In this document: in pieces, positions 25,014 through 34,616 of the stretch
How positions within the stretch are numbered: the first letter of the stretch is position 1
Layout: the number at the start of each line of letters is the position of its first letter
Assembly (NCBI RefSeq): GCF_004358445.1
Contig: NZ_CP037951.1
Location: 545,501-609,500, forward strand
DNA length: 64,000 nucleotides
Source: Parashewanella tropica
Lineage (GTDB): Bacteria; Pseudomonadota; Gammaproteobacteria; Enterobacterales; Shewanellaceae
Reading direction: 5' to 3'
Notes under the pieces: generated by a model
The model's database searches: none
What the model saw: the letters and a program-made list of their open reading frames with translations, nothing else
Told to the model about the DNA's origin: nothing
Program-made: the position numbers and the translations under genes

Positions 25014-27212
25014 CTACAACAAATCCTGCGGATCTCTATCCACACTCCAGCGGCAGCGTTTGGCTTCAGGCATTTGTTCCACTTGCGCTAAAGCTTGTTC
25101 GAAGACTTGTTGAAGTAAAGGGCGGTGTTTACTTTGGAACATTAAGTGGCGTCGGTGTTTTCCCGCTTTTCTGTCCATTGGCGCGGGCATTGGGCCGATG
25201 ACTTCACATTGCTTATCTTGTGGCAGCAATTGGCTGAGTGCAGCCAAAAACGTATCGGCATCTTCAGGTTTATGCGATTCTGCACGAATTAACACCATGT
25301 GCCAGCTTGGCGGTAGTTGTGCCAGTTTGCGCTCTTCTAATTGTGTTCTGGCAAATTCACCATAACCACGATGAAGTAAATCACGCAGCAGTGGATTGTC
25401 GGCTTGGTGGGTTTGTAGCAAAACCGTGCCGGGTTTACTGGCTCGTCCTGCTCGTCCAGCAACTTGGGTATAGAGTTGTCCAAAGCGTTCCGGTGCTCGA
25501 AAATCTGCACTAAACAAGGCTCCATCAACATCTAATAAACCGACTAAAGTAACGTCGGGAAAGTGATGGCCTTTGGCAAGCATTTGGGTGCCAACTAAAA
25601 TCTTGTATTCACCTTTGTGTATGGCATTTAAGTGTTGTTCCAGAGAGCCTTTGCGACGAGTGCTGTCACGGTCGATCCGCACCACTGGAAAATTTGGGAA
25701 TTCTTTTGTAAGTTCAGCTTCGAGTTGCTCTGTACCGACACCATGACCAAACAACATTGTACTGCTGCACTGGTGGCATTGCTTAGGAATAGCGTATTGC
25801 TGCCCACAGTGATGACAGCGGATTTCATTTAATCCTTGATGAACCGTAAAGTAAGCATCACAGCGGTCACATTCATGTAAATGACCGCATTCGTGACAGA
25901 GTAAGGCAGGAGAGAAACCACGGCGATTCAAAAACAGTAATACTTGGTTTCCTGCATTTAGATGGATGCGAATTTCGTTAATAAGAGGTATCGAGAGTCC
26001 AGCTTTTAGTGGCTGGCTGCGAATATCGATTATGCCTTGTTTAACGTTTTCGGCGGCACCTGCACGCTTGGTAAGAACATGGTGTTGATAGCGCTCGGTT
26101 AAGGCGTTTTGCAGAGTTTCTAAAGACGGTGTGGCTGAGCCTAATATTACTGGAATTTGCTCTAAGTGACCTCGCATTACCGCTAAATCCCTAGCGTGAT
26201 AGCCAACCCCCTCTTGTTGTTTAAAACTGGCGTCGTGCTCTTCATCTAAAATGATCATGCCGGGAAAAGCCATTGGTGCAAATAAGGCTGAGCGCGTACC
26301 GATAATAATGGCGGCTTCACCACTTCTCGCCAACTGCCAAGCTTCGAATCGCTGTTTATCGGTTAAGCCTGAATGAATAACCGCAATAGTAACCTGAAAA
26401 CGATATTTAAACCGATTGATGGTTTGTGGGGTTAGCCCAATTTCTGGTACTAAGACTAAAGCTTGCTTACCTTGTTTTAATACGGATTCCAGTATCGAAA
26501 GGTAGACTTCGGTTTTACCTGATCCTGTCACTCCCTCTACTAGAGTACAGTGATAACCTTGTTGTTGATTAATCGCTGACACGGCAATAGCTTGTTCAGG
26601 GTTGAGACGAAGCGGTGTTTCGCCCATTTCCAATTGTTCACGCCAGCGTAAATCTACTTTATGCTCAAGCTCTAGTTTAATGACTAAGCCTTTTTCGATT
26701 AACGAATTAAGCGCAGCTTTGCTTAGTTCTAAGTCATTAATTTCAAGTGGAGATAGGGCTTGGTTTTTCAGTGTTCTGAGTATTTTTAGCTGGGCAGTTG
26801 CTCGTTTAAGAAGAGCTTCGTCTATCTCTCGGCCAGCTTGAGTGATCCTGTATTCGATGCGTTTAGCATTTTGACTATCCCCGCCGTTTCGTAATGCCAC
26901 AGGTAAAGCTTGAGAAAACATCTGCCCTTGGCTACAAAAATAATAGTTAGCCGCCCAGTCACATAGCTTGGTTAAGGTTTCAGGAAGTAAGGCTTGATTG
27001 TCTAATACTTCGATGACCGTTTTAATCTTATCGGCTGGTACATCACAGTGGGTATTGATATTCAGCACAATGCCAATTAACTTTTGTCGGCCAAAGGGGA
27101 CTTTTACTCGGGCGCCGATACGCACACAAGCTTGCTGAGCTTCAGAAATAGCATAACTAAAACATTGGCGCATAGGCACAGGTAGAGCGACTTCAACAAA
27201 AGCAGATGACAT
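25014..27212 (-). CDS. priA: Primosomal protein N' (PriA helicase)
   Basis: PriA recognises stalled replication forks and loads the replisome through PriB, PriC/DnaT and DnaC. The 732 residues begin with the DNA-binding domain (VEVALPVPMRQCFSYAI). The helicase core follows, with Walker A GVTGSGKTEVY and DEEH (motif II, ILDEEHDASFKQ), then the zinc-binding cysteines between the helicase lobes (CHECGHLHECDRCDAYF and CHHCGQQYAIPKQCHQC). Motifs V/VI (GTQMLAKGHHFPDVTLVG and QVAGRAGR) complete it. Length equals E. coli PriA. It stands alone, divergent from rpmE. Confidence 0.97.
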   Translation of the reverse strand: MSSAFVEVALPVPMRQCFSYAISEAQQACVRIGARVKVPFGRQKLIGIVLNINTHCDVPADKIKTVIEVLDNQALLPETLTKLCDWAANYYFCSQGQMFSQALPVALRNGGDSQNAKRIEYRITQAGREIDEALLKRATAQLKILRTLKNQALSPLEINDLELSKAALNSLIEKGLVIKLELEHKVDLRWREQLEMGETPLRLNPEQAIAVSAINQQQGYHCTLVEGVTGSGKTEVYLSILESVLKQGKQALVLVPEIGLTPQTINRFKYRFQVTIAVIHSGLTDKQRFEAWQLARSGEAAIIIGTRSALFAPMAFPGMIILDEEHDASFKQQEGVGYHARDLAVMRGHLEQIPVILGSATPSLETLQNALTERYQHHVLTKRAGAAENVKQGIIDIRSQPLKAGLSIPLINEIRIHLNAGNQVLLFLNRRGFSPALLCHECGHLHECDRCDAYFTVHQGLNEIRCHHCGQQYAIPKQCHQCSSTMLFGHGVGTEQLEAELTKEFPNFPVVRIDRDSTRRKGSLEQHLNAIHKGEYKILVGTQMLAKGHHFPDVTLVGLLDVDGALFSADFRAPERFGQLYTQVAGRAGRASKPGTVLLQTHQADNPLLRDLLHRGYGEFARTQLEERKLAQLPPSWHMVLIRAESHKPEDADTFLAALSQLLPQDKQCEVIGPMPAPMDRKAGKHRRHLMFQSKHRPLLQQVFEQALAQVEQMPEAKRCRWSVDRDPQDLL

Positions 27213-27392
27213 TTAGTATTAAGAGAAAACCAATAGAAACATGATATTTAGTTTACTTAGTAGAGTAGATAACGGCTAGGTAAAATTCACTTAATGCAAC
27301 GGACTTGTATGAATTGTCTATTTCTTGTAGAATTTCGCGCCTTGGAATTTGCCTAATTGTTGTAGGTTAATCCAAAGAAACGAATTTTGAAT

Positions 27393-27458
27393 TTAACGCA
27401 TGTGGTGCCCAACTTCGGGTTGGGAGGGCGACATGGCCTTAACGCTAAAGGTAATCCA
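27393..27458 (+). promoter_or_regulatory. rpmE 5' leader with UUCG-type hairpin
   Basis: Before rpmE a compact hairpin CCCAAC (27407-27412) - TTCGG - GTTGGG (27418-27423) is followed by GGGCGACATGGCC and the start region. L31 is known to repress its own mRNA in E. coli through a leader operator, and this conserved-looking GC-rich leader in an AT-rich gap is a candidate for the same control. No strong Shine-Dalgarno is visible directly before the ATG. Confidence 0.4.
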
Positions 27459-27671
27459 ATGAAAGAAGGTATCCACCCAAAATACGAAGCAATCACTGCA
27501 ACTTGTACTTGTGGTAACGTTATCAAGCTAAACTCTACCGTAGGTAAAGATTTGCACTTGGACGTATGTGGTGCGTGTCACCCATTCTACACTGGTACTC
27601 AAAAAGTTGTTGACACTGGTGGTCGTATCGACAAGTTCAACAAGCGTTTCGGTATGCTTAGCAAGAAATAA
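27459..27671 (+). CDS. rpmE: 50S ribosomal protein L31, zinc-binding form
   Basis: The ATG at 27459 gives [20 protein letters not shown], the usual L31 start; the frame is open upstream but that part is leader. The CxC (TCTCGN) and CxxC (DVCGACH) pairs mark the zinc-containing C+ type, which is stored or replaced by a C- paralogue under zinc limitation in many bacteria. The end [14 protein letters not shown] is conserved. L31 bridges the 50S central protuberance and the 30S head. A terminator follows, so it is a single-gene unit. Confidence 0.97.
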   Translation: MKEGIHPKYEAITATCTCGNVIKLNSTVGKDLHLDVCGACHPFYTGTQKVVDTGGRIDKFNKRFGMLSKK

Positions 27672-27690
27672 TTGCTGCTTACTGATTTTT

Positions 27691-27718
27691 AAAAAGCGCC
27701 AATTGGCGCTTTTTTTAT
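27691..27718 (+). terminator. Intrinsic terminator after rpmE
   Basis: AAAGCGCC and GGCGCTTT pair around AATT, with an A-run before and a T7 run after. The gap that follows (27719-28175) is about 450 bp of AT-rich DNA with no credible gene; it must hold the malic enzyme promoter. Confidence 0.9.
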
Positions 27719-28175
27719 GCCTAACGTTAGTCAGATTAAAATGTTCAATGTCTACAGTGTGTTATTTCTGAAGAGCAAAGAAATAAGGCTATGACATTCT
27801 TAAACTCATTAAGGTTATTAAAAATCAAAGTTAGTGATTTAAAAAGCAAATTGAATAACAATGATCAAAACTTACTATTTTTGATGTGCCTGTCCATAAT
27901 TTATTCGTCTAAATTTTACTTTCATTTCTAAACTGAAATCCAGTTTCAAAACTTAAATTCTTGGTGTTTTCATTAACATTTTTAACATAAATAAAACTAA
28001 TATAATCAATGAGATATTATCGACATGTACGACCTGAAATTACTTGTTTGCATCTCTGCCAAAGTCTAGAATGTGCAACAATTTTTATGTGATGAAGATC
28101 GCTGTCTTTATTTTCATAAAAAATGGAATTATTTTTTATAACGTCGTATTCAGCTACACATTTTAGGACACACTC

Positions 28176-29420
28176 ATGTCGGATTTTCGTCAGCAAGCTC
28201 TTGATTATCATGAATTCCCAGTACCAGGGAAAATGGCAGTAACTTTAACTAAGCCAGCTAAAACTAGCCATGACTTGTCCCTTGCCTATAGCCCTGGGGT
28301 GGCGGAGCCAGTGCGGGAAATTGCAGCTGATCCAGAAAATGCTTATCGCTATACCTCAAAAGGGAACACGGTTGCGGTGATTTCAAACGGTACGGCAATT
28401 TTAGGGTTAGGGAATCTTGGCCCATTGGCTTCTAAGCCTGTGATGGAAGGTAAAGCGTTACTCTTCAAAACCTTCGCCAATATTGATGCTACTGATATCG
28501 AAGTAAAGCACAACACGACTGAAGATTTTATTAATACCGTGGCAGCGATTGCTGATAGCTTTGGCGGTATTAACTTAGAAGATATTAAAGCACCAGAGTG
28601 TTTTGAAATCGAAAAAGCCTTGATTGAGCGTTGTCGCGTACCAGTATTCCACGACGATCAGCACGGTACAGCAATTGTTACCGCTGCGGGCATGATCAAT
28701 GCGTTGGAAATTCAAGGTAAGAAGATTGAAGATGCAACTTTTGTTTGTTTAGGTGCAGGTGCCGCTGCGATTGCTTGTATGACCATGTTGGTTAAATGTG
28801 GCGCGCAACGTGAGCACATTTACATGCTCGATCGCAAAGGCGTTATTCATACTCAGCGTGATGATTTAAATGCGTATAAAGCGTTATTTGCTAACAATAC
28901 TGACAAGCGTACTTTGCAAGATGCGATTAAAGGCGCTGATGCTTTCTTAGGTTTATCAGGTCCAAATCTTTTGGGTGAAGAAGACATTAAATTAATGGCA
29001 GATAAGCCTGTGATTTTCGCTTGTTCAAACCCTGATCCTGAGATCAAACCTGAATTAGCCCAAGCCGTTCGTCCTGATGTGATCATGGGTACGGGTCGTA
29101 GTGACTATCCAAACCAAGTAAACAATGTGCTTTGTTTCCCATTCTTATTCCGTGGTGCCTTGGATGTAAGAGCGACAGAAATCAATGATGAAATGAAGGT
29201 TGCAGCGGTTCATGCACTAGCTGAACTCGCAAAAGAGTCTGTACCTAAAAGTGTATTGGACGCTTATGAAGGTGTAGATAGCATGGAGTTTGGTGCTGAG
29301 TATGTACTTCCGAAGCCAATGGATCCTCGTTTATTGCCTCGCGTAGCTAAAGCCGTGGCTGAAGCTGCGATTCAATCAGGTGTGGCGAAAATCGCATTAC
29401 CTGAAAACTATATGGCATAA
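28176..29420 (+). CDS. NAD(P)-dependent malic enzyme, short form
   Basis: Malic enzyme oxidatively decarboxylates malate to pyruvate. The 414 residues comprise only the malic N domain (LAYSPGVAEPVREIA, GNTVAVISNGTAILGLGNLGPLASKPVMEGKALLFK) and the NAD-binding domain (VFHDDQHGTAIV, VCLGAGAAAIACM). The metal-binding EDIKAPECFEIE is present. It lacks the phosphotransacetylase-like domain of E. coli MaeB (759 residues), resembling the short Shewanella and Bacillus YtsJ type. Placement after rpmE is as in Shewanella. Cofactor preference cannot be told reliably from the sequence. Confidence 0.93.
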   Translation: MSDFRQQALDYHEFPVPGKMAVTLTKPAKTSHDLSLAYSPGVAEPVREIAADPENAYRYTSKGNTVAVISNGTAILGLGNLGPLASKPVMEGKALLFKTFANIDATDIEVKHNTTEDFINTVAAIADSFGGINLEDIKAPECFEIEKALIERCRVPVFHDDQHGTAIVTAAGMINALEIQGKKIEDATFVCLGAGAAAIACMTMLVKCGAQREHIYMLDRKGVIHTQRDDLNAYKALFANNTDKRTLQDAIKGADAFLGLSGPNLLGEEDIKLMADKPVIFACSNPDPEIKPELAQAVRPDVIMGTGRSDYPNQVNNVLCFPFLFRGALDVRATEINDEMKVAAVHALAELAKESVPKSVLDAYEGVDSMEFGAEYVLPKPMDPRLLPRVAKAVAEAAIQSGVAKIALPENYMA

Positions 29421-29446
29421 TTAAGTTACGAACGAAATTACACTAC

Positions 29447-29469
29447 AAGAGGGCAAGCGCCCTCTTTTT
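29447..29469 (+). terminator. Intrinsic terminator after malic enzyme gene
   Basis: GAGGGC (29449-29454) and GCCCTC (29459-29464) pair around AAGC and are followed by a T5 run. It ends about 14 bases before the cmoM start. Confidence 0.88.
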
Positions 29470-29482
29470 ATGCGTTGTGTTT

Positions 29483-30265
29483 ATGCAAGATAAAAACTTT
29501 GACTCATTAGCGACTAAGTTCTCCAAAAATATCTACGGTACAGCAAAAGGGCAAATTCGTATTGAAGTGCTCAAGCGAGATTTGTTTGAAAGCATACCCA
29601 GCTTAACAACAGGTAAATTGAGAATATTAGATGCTGGTGGAGGCTTTGGTTATTTGAGCCAACAGTTAGCTGAACTCGGCCATAGTATCGTATTGTGCGA
29701 TATCTCTGCTGAAATGTTGGCACTGGCTGAGCAGCAAATCCGAGAAAAGGATAAAGAATTAGATATCACTTTGATTCAATCCTCTATCCAAGATTTATCG
29801 GTTGAAGCGTTAGGTCAGTTCGATTTAATACTGTGTCATGCCGTAGTGGAGTGGTTGGCCGATGCCAAAGAAACAGTCAAAGGGCTATTGGATTTTTTAA
29901 AACCCAACGCGCACTTATCATTGATGTTTTACAACAAGGATGCTCAACGTTTTCACAGCCTAGTGTCGGGAAATTTCGATTATGTTGAAGCCGGATTAAA
30001 AGTAAAAAAGCCAGTTAGACTGACTCCACAATACCCGCTGCTTATTGAAGATGTCGAGTCATGGATGGATGAGTGGCGTTATCAAGAAGTCTGTCGAAGT
30101 GGCGTGAGAGTCATTAATGATTATCTGAAGCTAAGAAAAAACCAGACCTTAGATAATACTCAACTGATCAGAATGGAGCTGGAGTACTCCAAATATAAAA
30201 ACTACATTCCTTTAGGGCGCTATGTGCATATGTTGGTTAGAACTGAATCTCAGCTGACAATATAG
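29483..30265 (+). CDS. cmoM: tRNA 5-carboxymethoxyuridine methyltransferase CmoM
   Basis: CmoM (formerly SmtA) methylates cmo5U34 to mcmo5U34 in certain tRNAs using SAM. The protein begins MQDKNFDSLATKFSKNIYGTAKGQIR, the characteristic CmoM start. The SAM-binding motif I is LDAGGGFGYLSQQLA, followed by LCDISAEML and LCHAVVEWL. Later landmarks are SLMFYNKDA, GNFDYVEAGL and IPLGRYVHMLVR. Length (260) equals E. coli (261). I use the ATG at 29483; a GTG six bases upstream is also in frame. No partner gene in this region. Confidence 0.92.
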   Translation: MQDKNFDSLATKFSKNIYGTAKGQIRIEVLKRDLFESIPSLTTGKLRILDAGGGFGYLSQQLAELGHSIVLCDISAEMLALAEQQIREKDKELDITLIQSSIQDLSVEALGQFDLILCHAVVEWLADAKETVKGLLDFLKPNAHLSLMFYNKDAQRFHSLVSGNFDYVEAGLKVKKPVRLTPQYPLLIEDVESWMDEWRYQEVCRSGVRVINDYLKLRKNQTLDNTQLIRMELEYSKYKNYIPLGRYVHMLVRTESQLTI

Positions 30266-30361
30266 TAGTAGAAGTTGTATGAGTTAACTGTACTTTATCG
30301 GATCATGGGTTAAGCTTTTTGTAGCGTGATTTCTTGGCCTTTTTTAAGCGTTGGAGGAAGT

Positions 30362-31738
30362 ATGTTACACAACAAGCACGACAGTTCAGAATGTTCAGTG
30401 TTCAGTTCACCAGAATCTCAGCATGAGCTGGAAAAGCACCGTTTACCCGAAGAAACCCATCCATGTAATGTTATTCATCAACTCATCAAAGATGAATTGA
30501 TACTTGATGGAAACTCTCGTCAAAACCTTGCGACTTTTTGCCAAACTTGGTTTGAACCAGAAGTCATCGATTTAATGTCGATTGCGATTGATAAAAATAT
30601 CGTGGACAGAGATGAGTACCCTCAAACTGCAGAGATTGAACGTCGTTGTGTCAATATCATTTCCGATCTATGGAACAGTAAAGAAACCAAAAACGCCATT
30701 GGCACATCAACGACAGGCTCTAGCGAAGCAGCGATGCTTGGAGGATTGTCTCTTTTAAGAAAATGGCAAGCTAAGAGGAAAGCCCAAGGGCTCTCAGTAG
30801 ATACTCCCAACCTAGTGACTGGCCCTGTGCAAGTTTGCTGGCACAAATTTGCTCGCTATTGGGGAGTAACGCTGAGAGAAGTCCCAATGGAGAAAGATCA
30901 ATATCACCTAACGCCAGAGGGTGCTGTGGCGCATTGTGATGAGAATACCATAGGCGTAGTGGCAACGTTAGGGCTTACTTTTACAGGAAGCTACGACCCA
31001 GTAAAAGATATTTCACTGGCGTTAGATGATTTTCAGCGGCAAACGGGTCATGACATTCCAATGCATGTGGATGCGGCCAGTGGTGGATTCATTGCGCCAT
31101 TTTTGCAACCTGAACTGGAATGGGATTTTCGTTTGGACCGCGTTCGTTCTATCAATGCTTCAGGTCACAAGTTTGGTTTAACGCCTTTGGGGGTTGGGTG
31201 GATCATGTGGCATGAAGAGTGTGATTTACCCCAAGAGTTGATTTTTCATGTCAATTACTTGGGGGGAAATATGCCTGATTTAGCCCTGAATTTTTCTCGA
31301 CCCAGTGGCCAAATTATCGCGCAGTACTATAACTTTTTACATTTAGGACGAAAGGGCTATTTTGCGATCCACGATAACTGCCGAAAAGTGGCGATGTTTT
31401 TGGCCGAAGAAATCAATAAATTAGGCTACTTCGATATCATTTATAATGGTGATGGTGGTATTCCTGCTCTGAGTTGGAAACTGAAACCTCATGTTAAAGA
31501 CTTCACTTTATATGACTTAGCAGACAGGTTACGCAATCAAGGTTGGTTGGTACCCGCTTACTCTATGCCTGCTAATGAACAAGAAACTATTGTGCAGCGT
31601 ATTCTTGTTAAACGTGGCTTTAGTTTTGATCTTGCAAGCTTACTGCTTGATGATTACAAGCAAGCCATCCAGCACCTAACGGCTCATCCTGTTAGTGTTT
31701 CGCTTAATGAAGATGAAGCGGGAGGCTTTAAGCATTAA
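30362..31738 (+). CDS. Glutamate decarboxylase (PLP-dependent)
   Basis: Group II PLP decarboxylase of the GadA/GadB type, producing GABA and consuming a proton. Landmarks are the PLP-phosphate region [22 protein letters not shown], the [14 protein letters not shown] aspartate motif and the Schiff-base lysine in [11 protein letters not shown]. The length (458) fits GadB (466). A GGAGGAAG site precedes the ATG at 30362, so the longer open frame from 30326 is not used. No GadC antiporter gene is next to it, unlike acid-resistance operons, and it stands alone between cmoM and a convergent TraB-like gene. Confidence 0.9.
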   Translation: MLHNKHDSSECSVFSSPESQHELEKHRLPEETHPCNVIHQLIKDELILDGNSRQNLATFCQTWFEPEVIDLMSIAIDKNIVDRDEYPQTAEIERRCVNIISDLWNSKETKNAIGTSTTGSSEAAMLGGLSLLRKWQAKRKAQGLSVDTPNLVTGPVQVCWHKFARYWGVTLREVPMEKDQYHLTPEGAVAHCDENTIGVVATLGLTFTGSYDPVKDISLALDDFQRQTGHDIPMHVDAASGGFIAPFLQPELEWDFRLDRVRSINASGHKFGLTPLGVGWIMWHEECDLPQELIFHVNYLGGNMPDLALNFSRPSGQIIAQYYNFLHLGRKGYFAIHDNCRKVAMFLAEEINKLGYFDIIYNGDGGIPALSWKLKPHVKDFTLYDLADRLRNQGWLVPAYSMPANEQETIVQRILVKRGFSFDLASLLLDDYKQAIQHLTAHPVSVSLNEDEAGGFKH

Positions 31739-31753
31739 TGGCTTTTGCAAGGG

Positions 31754-32617
31754 CTATGGTTTTTTCCATACGCTCTTTACGTGGGCCCCTGCTTGTTTTA
31801 GATAATGATTGACGCTGTGGTCACCTTCTAGGTGGCCTGCGCCAATCACAACAAAAATAGATGTTCCAGCTTTCGTGTTTTTCATTAAACGAATTATCCC
31901 ATCACTCATTGGTTTATTGCGTTTCCACACTAATTTGTCTAGCAAATCTGTATTGTTGTTTTTATTCATGGATTGCTTGATAACAGAGCTGATTTTCTCA
32001 CTATCACCTTGACGCCAAGCGATAAATAGATCTTCCAGTTCATCATTTGGGGTCGTGATGGCCTCGTCTATCATCTGTCGCTGCGTTTTTTTATCAATAC
32101 TGTTCAGCAGCGTTAATTGATACTCCATGCTTTCCAGCTGAGCTTTATGCTTATTTTTAGCACGGTTAATAAAGTGCATATCGATCCCTAAATCTGGGTG
32201 ATAGCCAAAGTGAATGAGCCTGTATAAGGTAATTTGTGCGGCTTGCATCCACATAGGAAGGTGCTCAATCGCTTGGCAAACCAATAAGTGTAATTCACAA
32301 AATTGGATATACTTTGCTGATTTCGTTTTAGGCAAGGTACTCGCGGTTTGGCTTTTTAGAATTAAGTTGTTGGTGTTTTGATCGGGCAGAGCTTCAACCA
32401 CAAGCGTATTACTCTCGTTAAACGCTTGTTCAATCTTTTTGGGAAGCGGGTAAAAATCGGGTTTGCCAAGGTGAACGGAGCCGAGTAAATAGGCGGTTTT
32501 GCCCTGATATTCAACGAGATAAAAAGGAGGCGTGTCTGTGAGTTTTGCCCAAGCAGAGCTACAAAAAAGTATAGTGCTCAACATAAGCCCAAACAGGGTC
32601 ATGTTTTGACGATTCAT
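31754..32617 (-). CDS. TraB/GumN family protein, exported
   Basis: The 287-residue protein has a signal peptide ending ...FCSSAWA. The family motifs follow: AYLLGSVHLGKPDFYPLPKKIEQAF (with the conserved GSVH), VVEA, LGIDMHFINRAK, LESMEYQLTLLNSI and the C-terminal VVIGAGHLEGDHSVNHYLKQAG (GAxHxxG). The TraB/GumN fold is related to the Tiki/EreA/ChaN superfamily, and the conserved His and Glu residues suggest a metal-dependent hydrolase or protease. Its substrate in bacteria is unknown. It converges with the glutamate decarboxylase gene. Confidence 0.88.
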   Translation of the reverse strand: MNRQNMTLFGLMLSTILFCSSAWAKLTDTPPFYLVEYQGKTAYLLGSVHLGKPDFYPLPKKIEQAFNESNTLVVEALPDQNTNNLILKSQTASTLPKTKSAKYIQFCELHLLVCQAIEHLPMWMQAAQITLYRLIHFGYHPDLGIDMHFINRAKNKHKAQLESMEYQLTLLNSIDKKTQRQMIDEAITTPNDELEDLFIAWRQGDSEKISSVIKQSMNKNNNTDLLDKLVWKRNKPMSDGIIRLMKNTKAGTSIFVVIGAGHLEGDHSVNHYLKQAGAHVKSVWKKP

Positions 32618-32662
32618 ATCAGATATAATCCCTTTTATTATTGATTAATTTAGAGCTTTCAG

Positions 32663-32974
32663 ATGTCATACCAAAAGGTGCTTGAGCAAATCCATCAAAA
32701 TTTACAATTAGCTTATCGTAAAGCCATTGATCTTGATAATCAATTGGATGGACTAAAGCAAGAAGGTAAGGGTAAGTTTTCTCAAATCTTTAAAGAAGAT
32801 ATGGGGTTTGTTACTAAGAGTAACCGTTTTAAGCCTTATGTACTGGAATTGGTGGAAGAGTTTGATAGCCTAAAACAAACCCCAAATCTAGCTGAATCGG
32901 ATATTACCGATATTGTCGCTAGACTTGGGGTTATATTACAAATGCAGCAAGCGTTTAAACAGCAAGTTAAATAA
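32663..32974 (+). CDS. Hypothetical 103-residue helical protein
   Basis: A small soluble protein, almost entirely predicted helix by composition (MSYQKVLEQIHQNLQLAYRKAIDLDNQL..., ending in VILQMQQAFKQQVK). It has no Cys and is rich in Lys, Glu, Gln and Leu. I do not recognise its family. It is divergent from the TraB/GumN gene and converges with the DUF3016 lipoprotein gene, with two bases between the stops. The ATG has no strong Shine-Dalgarno, but the compact packing with its neighbours supports a real gene. Confidence 0.65.
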   Translation: MSYQKVLEQIHQNLQLAYRKAIDLDNQLDGLKQEGKGKFSQIFKEDMGFVTKSNRFKPYVLELVEEFDSLKQTPNLAESDITDIVARLGVILQMQQAFKQQVK

Positions 32975-32976
32975 GG

Positions 32977-33510
32977 TTACTTAGCTAGTTGTTTTTTCAA
33001 TGTCCGTTTCAACCAGTTATTGATCAGGTTTTTCTCATAAGCAAAAGGTCTGTCAAGGTTGCTGATCAGACGATCTTGGAAGGCCAGATCGGTTAAGTTC
33101 TGAGTACCCGAAGAGACAATGTTACCGTTAACGGTGACTTTATAGCTGAACTTGATACGAGGTGGATAGATATCTTTGACGATTCGAAGATCATCACTGG
33201 TTGCGCCAAAAGTAGGTTGCATGTCACCCGCTAAGTCTAAGTTAGTAACTTTAAGCGTTAACTTTTGCTCTGGCTTTAGGAATGTTGAGGCAGTTTTGTT
33301 AACGTCTTTTGTCAGTTCATCAAACAGACGTTTTTCGAATCTGCTTTGCAATTCACCGGATGACTTAATGTCTGTGAATTTTGAAGGGTCTTTCCAGTTT
33401 ATTGTTACTGGACCTGAGGTGGTTGTAACGGTAACGGGTTCTGGAACAGGTTTTGAGGCGCAACCTGAAAGTAAGAAAAGACCGGTGAATGCATAAATGA
33501 GGTGCTTCAT
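32977..33510 (-). CDS. DUF3016 lipoprotein
   Basis: The ATG at 33510 gives a lipoprotein signal (MKHLIYAFTGLFLLSGCASK) with a lipobox LSGC; GGAG lies about eight bases upstream. The mature part matches DUF3016: VTINWKDPSKFTDIK, LTLKVTNLDLAGDMQPTFG, DLRIVKDIYPPRIKFSYKV and a C-terminal basic segment. DUF3016 proteins are common in Shewanella and relatives and have no known function. Asp at +2 is absent (Ala follows Cys), so outer-membrane sorting is expected. The longer frame up to 33558 is not supported. Confidence 0.85.
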   Translation of the reverse strand: MKHLIYAFTGLFLLSGCASKPVPEPVTVTTTSGPVTINWKDPSKFTDIKSSGELQSRFEKRLFDELTKDVNKTASTFLKPEQKLTLKVTNLDLAGDMQPTFGATSDDLRIVKDIYPPRIKFSYKVTVNGNIVSSGTQNLTDLAFQDRLISNLDRPFAYEKNLINNWLKRTLKKQLAK

Positions 33511-33707
33511 ATGGGACTCCTGTAGTTTGTTTTCTAGGTTGGGGGTATCCCATGTCACTCTCTAGTCGAGAATGTTCATGGTGGTAGCAAGGATGTACTT
33601 ACTTAGAATAGTTGAGAATAGGTTAAGTTCCTAGGTATTAAGTGTATTATTGTTAATAAATTCTCCTCAAGTCACAGAGGGAAGTATGGCTAATTGGATG
33701 TAGGAAA

Positions 33708-34103
33708 ATGAAAAATTCAACGATTTCTCTCAAGGTGCTAACAGCGCTATATATTCTGGTTTTATTGGCCGCCATTTGGCGTTTTCTTGATACCAGTCGA
33801 TTAGAGTTGTTTACACTCGGTGTTATTCCGGTTTTATATGGGATATTTAAAGATAAAGCTTGGACCTTGATTTGCCTTAGGGTGTATTTAGCGATACAAA
33901 TTTTGGGTGTTAGCGCATTAGCGATGACAGCGATTATCGCTTATCAAATCACGCCACAAGATGTTGCTGTTAACTTTAAAGGCATGAACATTCCACTGCT
34001 ACCTTTGTCAATTTCTGTTGTTTTATTGCTGATTTTTCAGCTGTGGGTGGCTTTTTCTAAAGAAAATCGTCAATATTTTTCAAGATTTACTGCAACAGAT
34101 TAA
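33708..34103 (+). CDS. Four-helix membrane protein, unknown function
   Basis: A 131-residue hydrophobic protein with four membrane helices at about residues 10-27, 33-48, 54-80 and 100-120. The loops are short and basic, and the tail is polar (FSKENRQYFSRFTATD). AGGA precedes the ATG by about five bases. No family is recognised by eye. It stands alone before hupB. Confidence 0.65.
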   Translation: MKNSTISLKVLTALYILVLLAAIWRFLDTSRLELFTLGVIPVLYGIFKDKAWTLICLRVYLAIQILGVSALAMTAIIAYQITPQDVAVNFKGMNIPLLPLSISVVLLLIFQLWVAFSKENRQYFSRFTATD

Positions 34104-34122
34104 AAACTGTGTCTATACTAGG

Positions 34123-34148
34123 GAGGCAGCCTACTCTATGGTTGCTTC
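34123..34148 (+). terminator. Hairpin downstream of the membrane protein gene
   Basis: GAGGCAGCC (34123-34131) can pair along its full length, with G-U pairs, to GGTTGCTTC (34140-34148). It is 20 bases after the stop but has only a weak T-rich tail, so terminator function is uncertain. Confidence 0.4.
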
Positions 34149-34326
34149 GCTTTAGTCGTTATTGAACCTGTATTCAAGTCGTTTCAGTCCAAATTATTCA
34201 ATATAAAGTGCACATAAGGTGGGATAGAGAGCACTCTGCTCAGTTATCTCTTTGTTATGGGTAGTTAAGCCGAACACTGACAGTGCTTAACCATCTTGAT
34301 CATCTATGGAAAGAAGAGACATAAAT

Positions 34327-34599
34327 ATGAATAAAAGTGAATTAATTGAAGTCATTGCTAAAGAAGCAAAGCTAACAAAAGCGGATGCTGGACGTGCTCT
34401 AAGTGCATTTGAAGGTGCAGTTACCAAAGCTTTAAAATCAGGCAAAAAAGTATCCATTCTTGGTTTTGGAACTTTTGATGTTTCGAAAAGAGCGGCTCGT
34501 ACAGGCCGTAACCCTCAAACGGGTAAAGAAATCAAAATTCCTGCGGCTAAAGTGCCTAAGTTCAAAGCGGGTAAAGGGTTAAAAGACGGAGTTAAGTAA
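34327..34599 (+). CDS. hupB: DNA-binding protein HU (beta type)
   Basis: HU is the abundant nucleoid protein that bends DNA as a dimer. The ATG at 34327 gives [32 protein letters not shown], 90 residues in all. The DNA-binding arm contains [26 protein letters not shown] with the conserved intercalating Pro (RNPQTG). The frame is open 21 bases upstream to an ATG at 34306, but HU begins at the shorter start. A terminator follows immediately. It could be the alpha paralogue; the two cannot be told apart from one sequence. Confidence 0.93.
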   Translation: MNKSELIEVIAKEAKLTKADAGRALSAFEGAVTKALKSGKKVSILGFGTFDVSKRAARTGRNPQTGKEIKIPAAKVPKFKAGKGLKDGVK

Positions 34600-34616
34600 A
34601 CAGCTCACAGTCCAAC

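Noticed and set aside
27719-28175. Possible gene remnant in the 457-bp AT-rich gap before the malic enzyme gene
   Set aside because: Short fragments read with stops in all frames and none resembles a known protein; treated as intergenic.
28017-28211. 64-codon open frame on the minus strand upstream of the malic enzyme
   Set aside because: It overlaps the malic enzyme start, lacks a ribosome site and shows no recognisable protein features.
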